Shown here piece after piece: positions 8,966-16,321 of a stretch of 64,000 bases of DNA (position 1 is its first letter; each line of letters starts with the position of its first letter). The notes under the pieces were generated by a model. It was not told the origin of the DNA. It ran no database searches and saw only the letters and a list, made by a program, of their open reading frames with translations. The stretch lies in contig NZ_CP008887.1 of NCBI RefSeq assembly GCF_000769655.1, positions 1,860,001-1,924,000 on the forward strand, read 5' to 3'. Source of the stretch: Thermococcus eurythermalis. Its GTDB lineage: Archaea > Methanobacteriota_B > Thermococci > Thermococcales > Thermococcaceae. Both the position numbers and the translations under genes were made by a program.

Positions 8966-10039
8966 GTGGAGATACGGTACAGACCGGAGGAACTCACGAA
9001 GCTCCCGAGGAGCGTGACTTACGAGACTGGAAAGGTCATCATGATCGACCAGACCCTACTCCCGAGGGAATTCAGGACGATTGAGCTTAGAACCGTTGAG
9101 GAGGTAGCCGAAGCGATAGTCACAATGAAGGTGCGCGGTGCGCCGGCGATTGGGGCTTCAGCCGCTTTCGGGCTGGCCCTCTATGCGGACACGACGAAGG
9201 CCAAGACCAAGGACGAGTTCATGGACGGCTTTTACAGGGCATACGAGACCCTGAAGAACACGAGGCCAACCGCTGTGAACCTCTTCTGGGCCCTCAACAG
9301 GATTAAGAAGCTCGTCGAGGAGAACCTTGAGAGCCCGCTCGACGAGATAAAGCGCATGATTGTGGCCGATGCCCAGAAGATAGCGGACGAGGACGTTGAG
9401 GCGAACCTTAGGATGGGCCACTACGGTGCCGAGGCTCTGCCGGAAGGGAACGTCCTAACCCACTGCAACGCCGGAAGCCTGGCTACAGTCCAGCTCGGAA
9501 CCGTTGGGGCTGTTCTCAGGGTGATGCACCGCGATGGGACACTCAAGCTCCTCTGGGTGGACGAGACGAGGCCCGTCCTCCAAGGAGCGAGGCTCTCCGC
9601 CTGGGAGTACCACTACGATGGAATCCCGCTCAAGCTGATAACCGACAACATGGCCGGCTTCGTGATGCAGCAGGGGAGGGTTGACGCGATAATAGTTGGC
9701 GCCGACAGGATAGTGGCCAACGGCGACTTCGCCAACAAGATAGGCACCTACACCCTCGCCGTCCTCGCGAAGGAGCACGGGGTACCGTTCTTCACCGTTG
9801 CCCCGCTCTCGACGATTGACATGAGCCTGAAGAGCGGGAAGGAGATACCGATTGAGGAAAGAAAGCCGGAGGAAGTTCTCACCTGCGGCGGCTGTAAGAT
9901 AGCACCGGACGTGGACGTTTACAACCCGGCCTTCGACGTGACGCCGCACAAGTACCTGACCGGCATAATAACGGACAGGGGCATCGTCTACCCGCCCTTT
10001 GAGAGGAACCTGAAGAGGCTGTTCAAAGAGTTAGAATGA
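8966..10039 (+). CDS. mtnA: Methylthioribose-1-phosphate isomerase-like (aIF2B-related) protein
   Basis: The product (about 357 aa) belongs to the eIF2B alpha/beta/delta-MtnA family. Diagnostic segments are MKVRGAPAIGASAA, the catalytic Cys region LTHCNAGSLAT near residue 155, GADRIVANGDFANKIGTY with the catalytic Asp, APLSTID, and the C-terminal NPAFDVTPHKYLTGIITDRG. These favour the aldose-ketose isomerase branch of methionine salvage over a true initiation-factor subunit. Some archaeal relatives act on ribose-1,5-bisphosphate, so the substrate is inferred. GGGGTG at 8954-8959 supports GTG 8966 as start; a GTG at 8957 overlaps that site. The 3' end overlaps the next gene by nine bases. Confidence 0.85.
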   Translation: MEIRYRPEELTKLPRSVTYETGKVIMIDQTLLPREFRTIELRTVEEVAEAIVTMKVRGAPAIGASAAFGLALYADTTKAKTKDEFMDGFYRAYETLKNTRPTAVNLFWALNRIKKLVEENLESPLDEIKRMIVADAQKIADEDVEANLRMGHYGAEALPEGNVLTHCNAGSLATVQLGTVGAVLRVMHRDGTLKLLWVDETRPVLQGARLSAWEYHYDGIPLKLITDNMAGFVMQQGRVDAIIVGADRIVANGDFANKIGTYTLAVLAKEHGVPFFTVAPLSTIDMSLKSGKEIPIEERKPEEVLTCGGCKIAPDVDVYNPAFDVTPHKYLTGIITDRGIVYPPFERNLKRLFKELE

Positions 10040-10348
10040 CTGATGGGCGCCCCTATCAATTGGTTTTCGTTTCTCTTTTCCCAGAAGCTTCTTAATCTTG
10101 TCTAAAACGGATTTCCTGTCCTCAACGGCTTCTTCCACGATGACTGCATCTATCTCCCCGAGCCTCTCTTCTATGACAGGCAGAAGGAGGCCGAGGAGTT
10201 CAAGGGGCTCCAGACAGGGACAGTCGATAGAGTAGTCGATTGGCTCTCCGTCTGGAAACTCCACCCTGAGAGATATTCCCTCTTCACCCTTCCGGGCTTC
10301 AAAACGGGCCGTCCCTTCCTTCCCCACCACTTTTCCCCTGACGAGCAT
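10031..10348 (-). CDS. Small conserved protein of unknown function
   Basis: A 105-aa acidic protein starting MLVRGKVVGKEGTARFEARKG is the likely product. It has beta-rich N-terminal half, an IDCPCLEPLELLGLLLPVIEERL segment and a basic C-terminal tail. I do not recognise it. The ATG at 10348 has no clear ribosome site and lies about 30 bases from a TTTAAG-type box, so it may be leaderless; a longer frame to 10420 would add a Pro/Ser-rich stretch that looks noncoding. It overlaps the mtnA end convergently. Confidence 0.55.
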   Translation of the reverse strand: MLVRGKVVGKEGTARFEARKGEEGISLRVEFPDGEPIDYSIDCPCLEPLELLGLLLPVIEERLGEIDAVIVEEAVEDRKSVLDKIKKLLGKEKRKPIDRGAHQSF

Positions 10349-10466
10349 CGGAGATAGTAAAGAAGGACAGCTTAAAGGCCTTTTTTGAACGGGAGGTTGA
10401 AAACGAGAAGTTAACATCATCGAGACCGTTAAAAGTCAATGTACCCAATTTTTATCGGTGAGTACA

Positions 10467-11606
10467 ATGTTCTGGCTCAAGACGAGAATCATCGAGGGCA
10501 GGGGCTCCCTTGAGAAGCTCAAAAAGGAAGCTGAGGGGCACGAGAGGGTTCTCATTCTGTCGAGCAACTCGATGAAGAGGCATGGTTTTCTCAGCGAGGC
10601 CGAGGACTACGTGACGGAAGCCGGTGCGGAGGTCTTCTCGATAACCGGCCTTCCGGCGGAGCCGAGCGTGGAAACAATAGAGGAGTTCCTGCCGAAGGTG
10701 AGGGAGTTCGAACCTGACCTTCTCGTTGCCCTCGGTGGAGGAAGCGTAATAGATGCGACCAAGGCTCTGAAGGTCTTCTACGACGCCCCCGAGCTGGAAT
10801 TCGAGGAGATAGCCTTCATTGACCGCTTCTCAAAGCCAAAGCCTGTTCCAAAGCTGAAGACGAGACTCATAGCGATACCCTCAACGAGCGGGGCTGGAAG
10901 CGAGGTCTCCGCTGCCAGCGTTCTGAAGAAGGGCGGAATCAAGTACAACATCGTTACGCCCGAGATAGCGCCCGACGTGGCGATCCTCGACCCCCGCCTG
11001 CCGATGACGATGCCGAGGGAAGTCGCCAGAAACTCCGGTCTAGACGTCATTGTCCACGGGATAGAGGCATACACCACCAAGGTGGCAAACGACTTCAGCG
11101 ACGCAATGGCGATTAGGGCGATAAAGACAGTTTACAAGTGGCTTCCGCTCTCGGTCAAGGGCGACGAAGAGGCCCGCGAGAAAGTCCACTACGCGGCGAC
11201 TATGGCCGGCATCGCCTTCCTGAACGCGCGCCTCGGACTCTGCCACGCGATGAGCCACAAGGCCGCTTGGCTCGGTCCGCACGGCCTGCTCAACGCAATA
11301 TTCCTGCCCTACGTGATGGAATTCAACGCCAAGAGGAGCGACTACGCAAGGAGGCGCTACGCGGAGATAGCGAGGGAGCTCGGCTTCCAGACTGCAAAAG
11401 ACCTCATCGAGGTCGTTAAGGAGCTCAACGAGATGCTCGGAGTGCCCACACTGGGCGAGCTCGTTGATGAAGAAACTTTTATGGCGAGGCTCGACGAGAT
11501 GGCGGAGAAGGCCTACCGCGACGGGCTTACAGCCTTCAACCCCGTCGAGCCGAAGCCAGAGGAGATAAAGGAGCTGTATCTGAGGGCATTTTACGGGAGA
11601 GGGTGA
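10467..11606 (+). CDS. Iron-containing alcohol dehydrogenase
   Basis: The 379-aa protein belongs to the group III (Fe) alcohol dehydrogenase family, cytosolic NAD(P)H-linked enzymes that interconvert alcohols and aldehydes. The NAD-binding loop LVALGGGSVIDATKA, the IPSTSGAGSEVS segment and the metal ligands are visible: Asp and His in GLDVIVHGIEAY, and His residues in GLCHAMSHKAAWLGPHGLLNA. Start ATG 10467 follows ggtgagtaca; a TATA-like aatttttat lies near 10447. In Thermococcus such enzymes are thought to dispose of reductant as alcohols during fermentation. Confidence 0.93.
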   Translation: MFWLKTRIIEGRGSLEKLKKEAEGHERVLILSSNSMKRHGFLSEAEDYVTEAGAEVFSITGLPAEPSVETIEEFLPKVREFEPDLLVALGGGSVIDATKALKVFYDAPELEFEEIAFIDRFSKPKPVPKLKTRLIAIPSTSGAGSEVSAASVLKKGGIKYNIVTPEIAPDVAILDPRLPMTMPREVARNSGLDVIVHGIEAYTTKVANDFSDAMAIRAIKTVYKWLPLSVKGDEEAREKVHYAATMAGIAFLNARLGLCHAMSHKAAWLGPHGLLNAIFLPYVMEFNAKRSDYARRRYAEIARELGFQTAKDLIEVVKELNEMLGVPTLGELVDEETFMARLDEMAEKAYRDGLTAFNPVEPKPEEIKELYLRAFYGRG

Positions 11607-11638
11607 AAGGAGCCAAAAAGAAAAGGCGGAAAAGGGCG

Positions 11639-13123
11639 CTAAGCGACCTCAACGTCCCTTTCCCCTTCATTTTTGACCTCATGTATCCTTCCGCCCTTCA
11701 TGACTTCTCTCGTTGCAAGGACAAGGAGCGCCAGGAACAGGTAAACCGCTGCCGCCCCGCCGAAGAGCACCGAGTAGGCCTCCTCCGTTGGGATTTTAAT
11801 CTGCACGAACTCCGGAGCCCCCGGCGGGTGGAAGAGGACGTAGTAGGTGCTCATTATTGTTCCCGCTATTGCCGGCCCCCAGGTCGAACCGAAGTTCCTG
11901 AAGAGGCTGTTTGCACCTGTTGCGACGCCCATGATCCTCGGCGGGACGCTGAAGACTAAGATGTTTATCAGCGAGATGTTCATGAGGGTTATCCCCGCTC
12001 CGACTACTGCAATCATAGCGACGTACTGCCACAGTGAGAGGCCGGTAGCGTATTTTGACATGAACGCAAGGCCAGCACTGGCCACCAGAGCGCCCGTGAG
12101 GGCTATTGGCTTTGCGCCGACCTTTGGCATCAGTTTTCCGGCGAGCGGGGCCAGTATAAGCATCACGAGGGCCTGGGGGGTCATGAGGAGGCCGCTCTGG
12201 AGTATCGTCTTGCCGAAGCCGTAGGGTTCCGGCATCTGGAAGATGTAGGTGTTCGCCTGGCTCATCATGGAGATACCGAAGGCCGCGAACATTATTCCAA
12301 CGTTCACTATGGCCGGGTTGCGCGAGGTTATGATGTCAAGCGGAAGGAGCGGGTTCTCCACCCTCTTCTCCCAGATACCGAGGAGTATGAAGCCGACTAT
12401 GGAGACCGCGAAGAGGAGGAGCGTTTGAGTCGCCGTCCACCCAACGTTCGGGGCCCGGGTTACACCGACCAGCATCGGCACGACGGCCCAGACGAGGAGC
12501 AGAGCGCCCTGCCAGTCGAGCTTTCCGGGGTTGATGTAGCGGCTCTCGCGGAGAACCTTCCAGGCGAGGACGAACATCAGGACTGCGAACGGGGCCGCCG
12601 TGTGGTATGTCCACCTCCAGCCCCAGTTCTCGGTGACCCAGGCGCCGAGGGGCAGGGCTATGACCATACCGACTCCAAACATGGCACTTATCATTCCCTG
12701 AACCTGCGGCACCATGCTCGGCGGGAACTCCTCACGGACGAGGGCGAAGGCGAGCGGGAATATGGCCATTCCAAAGCCCTGGATTGCCCTCGTGACGAGG
12801 AGCGCCTCAAAGCTTGGCGCAAAGCCGTTCAGGATGACGCCGAGTGTGTAGAAGCCCAGTGCAACGAGGAACATCTTCTTCTTGCCGTACATGTCGCCGA
12901 GCTTTCCAAAGAGGGCCACGCTGACCGTTCCAACGAGCAGGTAGATGGTCAGAACCCAGCTGACGTCGTTGGGGTTTATCGCGAACTCCTTCTGTATTGT
13001 GGGCAAAGCGGGCGTCAGCATCGCCTCTGTGTACATGACGAGGAGTGGAAGGATGACGACTACCAGCATCGCCTTCTTCGCGTAGCTGAGGTCGTAGGTT
13101 TCACCGTTTTTCATCGCGTCCAT
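11639..13123 (-). CDS. MFS multidrug exporter, DHA2 (14-helix) type
   Basis: The 494-aa protein has the length and helix pattern of 14-span drug:proton antiporters (EmrB/QacA group). Motif A appears as GKLGDMYGKKKMFL, motif B as TRAIQGFGMAI, and motif C as GVGMVIALPLGAWVTENWGWRWTY. It probably exports toxic organic compounds across the cytoplasmic membrane. ATG 13123 is preceded by GGTGAAGAACC. A perfect 12-bp palindrome between its start and its TATA box indicates regulation by a dimeric repressor. It is convergent with the alcohol dehydrogenase, 32 bases apart. Confidence 0.9.
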   Translation of the reverse strand: MDAMKNGETYDLSYAKKAMLVVVILPLLVMYTEAMLTPALPTIQKEFAINPNDVSWVLTIYLLVGTVSVALFGKLGDMYGKKKMFLVALGFYTLGVILNGFAPSFEALLVTRAIQGFGMAIFPLAFALVREEFPPSMVPQVQGMISAMFGVGMVIALPLGAWVTENWGWRWTYHTAAPFAVLMFVLAWKVLRESRYINPGKLDWQGALLLVWAVVPMLVGVTRAPNVGWTATQTLLLFAVSIVGFILLGIWEKRVENPLLPLDIITSRNPAIVNVGIMFAAFGISMMSQANTYIFQMPEPYGFGKTILQSGLLMTPQALVMLILAPLAGKLMPKVGAKPIALTGALVASAGLAFMSKYATGLSLWQYVAMIAVVGAGITLMNISLINILVFSVPPRIMGVATGANSLFRNFGSTWGPAIAGTIMSTYYVLFHPPGAPEFVQIKIPTEEAYSVLFGGAAAVYLFLALLVLATREVMKGGRIHEVKNEGERDVEVA

Positions 13124-13132
13124 GGTTCTTCA

Positions 13133-13144
13133 CCGACATGTCGG
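13133..13144. promoter_or_regulatory. Palindromic operator-like site ahead of the MFS gene
   Basis: CCGACATGTCGG is a perfect inverted repeat. It lies just upstream of the MFS start (13123), with the TATA-like ttttataaa (about 13150-13158, read on the minus strand) just above it, so the palindrome covers the expected transcription start. This is the usual place for a TetR- or MarR-type repressor to block initiation in archaea. It overlaps the ribosome-binding GGTGAA. No repressor gene is adjacent. Confidence 0.5.
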
Positions 13145-13226
13145 ACGATATGTTGTTTTATAAAGGTAACGGTTCATCGAGCGCTAACTTTTTAGGCGTC
13201 ATCCACATTCAGGTGTGGGGGTTACA

Positions 13227-15074
13227 ATGTTGCTGGATAAAATGACACCAGAGTTCACGGCAGAGATTGTCGAAAAGGCTCTTATCGAAAAGGGTCAGAG
13301 GTTACCCCATCACAGTCTTCACCGCTGGTGGTCGAGGCGCTTTGCCATTCTCTACAGGGCGATACTGGCCTCATACCTAACAGACTCAAAAGAGCTTGTT
13401 CGTGAAAGTCTTGATAACCCAAAGGCCATTGAAATCCTTGCTAGAGGAAAAGTCTTCTATGAGCCGTTCATGGGTGGGGGAACTGGTATAATTGAAGCGG
13501 CCATAATGGGCTATCATTCCATAGGGATAGACATCAATCCAGTTGCGGTTAGAATAGCCAAATCAACATCGAATCTGCTTAAAGGCAAAGTAGATGCCAA
13601 GGAAATTGAGTCAAAAGGAAAAACTATTCTCAGAAAAACCGAAGAAAAGCTAATTGAAACTGGCTGGTCATGGAATGTGAAAGGAAAGATTGTCTCCTAT
13701 ATCTTTATAACTAAGGGAAAGATTCCGTCGTGGATCGACAAGTACAGCAGAAACGGAAAGCCCATTAGGATTTTAAGATGCCCCTACTGTGGCACTATTT
13801 TTGAATCTCCTAGGAGCTCTGAAAAGGAAACGTGCCCACACTGTGGAAGATCCTTTGAGGTAACTCACAAACCGAAGTTTCGCTTGGGCGAAGGATATCC
13901 TACCCAGGACGGTTACACTATATGGGCCGCTGAGGTTCGCGAGAGAGATGGGAAAAAATGGAGAAAAAGGGTCCTCGACGCCAGGGAAATCCTAAATTGG
14001 CTTCGGGAAAGTCACTTTAAAGCTATGGGAAAAGCGAACAAAGCCCGCAAAATCCTCGATCCAATTCCGCTAGAGGACCTGATGGAAGGGAGAAGGCTAA
14101 AGCGTGAGGGCATTAAGCGCTTCTCACAGCTCTTTACCACGAGACAGCTCGCAACTTTCGTTGCCTTTGCCGAGGCCTGCAAGGAACTAGGATTGGATGA
14201 AGAGCTCATTGAAATCTTCTCTGTGTTCCTCAGTGAGAGCGCGAAATCGTCAAGCCTTGTCGCTAAGTGGCATTCTCCAATCGGAGAGCCTGTACCGGCG
14301 GTTGCCATGAAAACCTACTGGGTTCCTGAGTACACAGTCGAGACTAATCCCCTAGCGAGGGTTCCTGAAAAACTGGCTCCACTCGCTAGAAACGCCTTGG
14401 CGTCCTCGATAAGGAGGGCGGTTCGCATAGCCAGTAGCGAGCTTAGGATTAGCAGAGACGTCGCTGTAGAGGCGAAGATAGGCGATGCCAGAACGTTTGT
14501 GCCAGACAGGCCCATTGATATAGCGATAGTGGACCCGCCATACATGGACACCGTTAGGAGCTATGCCTCGCTCTCGATAGTTCACTATGGTGCAATGCGC
14601 GTGTTCGATGAAATCGTCGGAATATCAAACGATGTAATCCTGGATAATGTGGAAAGGAACGAGATACCCCGCGATAGGACAGGCTTTGGAGAAGCCATGA
14701 AGCTTGTATTCTCCAACATTGAGAGGGTTTTAACCCCCAGTGGAAGAGTCGTGCTGTTCTATAACAGAAAATCCGTGATTGACTGGGAGAATATACTTCA
14801 GGCTTCCGTTGAGAGCGGACTACATCCGAGCGTTTCCTACTGGGTAATTGGAGAGCCCCCCGGAAGGCTTGCTAGGTCCAGGTTGAGGGGTGTCTTTGTA
14901 GTCATACTCACAAGAGAAAAACCTACGAAAAGCAGAATAGTGTTTACCAAACCCTTACAAAGGACTTCTAATGCTATATTTTTGGATAAGAAAGTTGAAA
15001 AGTCAGCCATGAAGGCACTCTCAAATGCAATACGCAGGATTTATAATGATGAGGTGGAGGTAGTGGTTCTCTAA
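13227..15074 (+). CDS. DUF1156-type DNA methyltransferase with zinc ribbon
   Basis: This 615-aa protein fits the COG1743-like family of adenine-specific DNA methylases. Residues 26-50 carry the DUF1156-like segment (LPHHSLHRWWSRRFAILYRA). The AdoMet motif is EPFMGGGTGIIEAA (79-92) with GIDINPVA, and the catalytic motif IV is DPPYMD (436-441). A zinc ribbon (Cys 185, 188, 203, 206) sits between them. It should methylate exocyclic amines in DNA, protecting self. ATG 13227 is preferred over a GTG at 13215, which lies inside the aggtgtgggg site. It converges, with a 4-base overlap, on the DrmA/DrmB-like operon, so the four genes form one candidate defence locus. Confidence 0.85.
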   Translation: MLLDKMTPEFTAEIVEKALIEKGQRLPHHSLHRWWSRRFAILYRAILASYLTDSKELVRESLDNPKAIEILARGKVFYEPFMGGGTGIIEAAIMGYHSIGIDINPVAVRIAKSTSNLLKGKVDAKEIESKGKTILRKTEEKLIETGWSWNVKGKIVSYIFITKGKIPSWIDKYSRNGKPIRILRCPYCGTIFESPRSSEKETCPHCGRSFEVTHKPKFRLGEGYPTQDGYTIWAAEVRERDGKKWRKRVLDAREILNWLRESHFKAMGKANKARKILDPIPLEDLMEGRRLKREGIKRFSQLFTTRQLATFVAFAEACKELGLDEELIEIFSVFLSESAKSSSLVAKWHSPIGEPVPAVAMKTYWVPEYTVETNPLARVPEKLAPLARNALASSIRRAVRIASSELRISRDVAVEAKIGDARTFVPDRPIDIAIVDPPYMDTVRSYASLSIVHYGAMRVFDEIVGISNDVILDNVERNEIPRDRTGFGEAMKLVFSNIERVLTPSGRVVLFYNRKSVIDWENILQASVESGLHPSVSYWVIGEPPGRLARSRLRGVFVVILTREKPTKSRIVFTKPLQRTSNAIFLDKKVEKSAMKALSNAIRRIYNDEVEVVVL

Positions 15075-16321
15075 ATCATAATTCCTAATCCAATTTTAAG
15101 TAGGTTCTTTATTAATAAATCCGCGTCTTTCGAGACCTTCGAAAGGGATACCGGATGAGGAATCTCAAAGAGCGGGTCCCGTGGGTGCCTAAGAATCTCA
15201 TCCAGAGACTCCTCAAAGGGGTTAATTCCCAATGCCAGGGCTTTCAGAAGAAAATGACCCTCGTAAATTCCCAGCAGAGAGTTGGATTTTTCTACCCATT
15301 TTCTGTAGAGCTTAAAGAACATGTCCCCTGTCCACTCCTCCCTGAAGTTCATTTTCGTGTGAAGCACAGTCAGGGCCTTGTTGAAATCCTCGGCCCATAG
15401 CCTAAAGTCTCCTTCTCCCACGATTCTACGTTTTCCGCAGTCTCCAGTGCTCCCAAAGTTTAGGAGGTAGTATATCTCTGAACTGAATGGAAGGCGCCCA
15501 AAAACGAGGAAGTAGCCCGGTGAAGATCTGCCTCCATAGATACTACTCACATATCCGATAGAGTTGCCCCGGAAGGGAAACACAGCAAGCCCAAGGTAGT
15601 AGTCAAGAAGTGCCTCCCCAGGTTCAATCCCCACGTTTATCCCGTCCACGTCGGGAACGAACGTCCTAAAGGGTCCCGCAAAGCGGACGTGCCTTCCGTC
15701 CGTCACGAAGGTATAGGCCCTAGCACGCCTGACATGAAATGTCTCGGGGAAGTAGGGCACCCACTCCGAAGGGGATTTCTCAACTTCCAGAACCATAACT
15801 GCTGAGAAGGGAGAAACCACCAATGGCTGATTATCTCTATCAAGAATCGTGAAGATAGAAAGGGGACTGGGAATTATGTTGTTGTAATACCTTTTAGATT
15901 TGTCGTGGGGAATACCAAGGGGCTTGGCCCTTAGAACGGCAAAGTACCAAAGAAGTTGGATTAGTTCGAGAGGGATTTTGGAGTCATTAAGAAATTCGTG
16001 AACGTTCCCCCAGGTTACAAAACTTCCAGGAAAGTCAGTCCCATAAGATTTGCCCTTTCTTTTGAGAGTTTCTATATGAACGGCACTACTGGACAAATCT
16101 ATGTCCGCTGTTGTTCGAATGCCCCTAATTATAGGGGTCCCCAACATAACAACGGGATACATTGAATATGACACAAAGAACTCCCTAATTATGTCAGAGC
16201 GTAGATCTACAAACCGTTTGTGATATGGGACATAGAGGTCGTAAAGAAAGGGAACGGCCAGGGCGTTGCCCAACCTCTCAAGTTCCGCATCTATTTTGGC
16301 AACCTCAGCGAAGAACTCCAT
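15071..16321 (-). CDS. Unrecognised 416-aa component of the DISARM-like locus
   Basis: I do not recognise this family. The protein starts MEFFAEVAKIDAELERLGNA and is mixed alpha/beta without signal or membrane spans. Possible landmarks are VVMLGTPIIRGIRTTADIDLS near residue 80 and a Gly/Phe-rich block SSIYGGRSSPGYFLVFGRLPF near residue 265. Its ATG overlaps the upstream stop in the form TAATG (16321), with GGTG a few bases before it, so it is translationally coupled to the DrmB/DrmC fusion. It is the last gene of the drmA-drmBC operon and faces the methyltransferase. That position suggests a sensor, adaptor or effector subunit, which is inference only. Confidence 0.75.
   Translation of the reverse strand: MEFFAEVAKIDAELERLGNALAVPFLYDLYVPYHKRFVDLRSDIIREFFVSYSMYPVVMLGTPIIRGIRTTADIDLSSSAVHIETLKRKGKSYGTDFPGSFVTWGNVHEFLNDSKIPLELIQLLWYFAVLRAKPLGIPHDKSKRYYNNIIPSPLSIFTILDRDNQPLVVSPFSAVMVLEVEKSPSEWVPYFPETFHVRRARAYTFVTDGRHVRFAGPFRTFVPDVDGINVGIEPGEALLDYYLGLAVFPFRGNSIGYVSSIYGGRSSPGYFLVFGRLPFSSEIYYLLNFGSTGDCGKRRIVGEGDFRLWAEDFNKALTVLHTKMNFREEWTGDMFFKLYRKWVEKSNSLLGIYEGHFLLKALALGINPFEESLDEILRHPRDPLFEIPHPVSLSKVSKDADLLIKNLLKIGLGIMI

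Noticed and set aside
12425-13195. Plus-strand frame opposite the MFS gene
   Set aside because: Shadow frame; hydrophobic MFS codons read as charged residues on the opposite strand.
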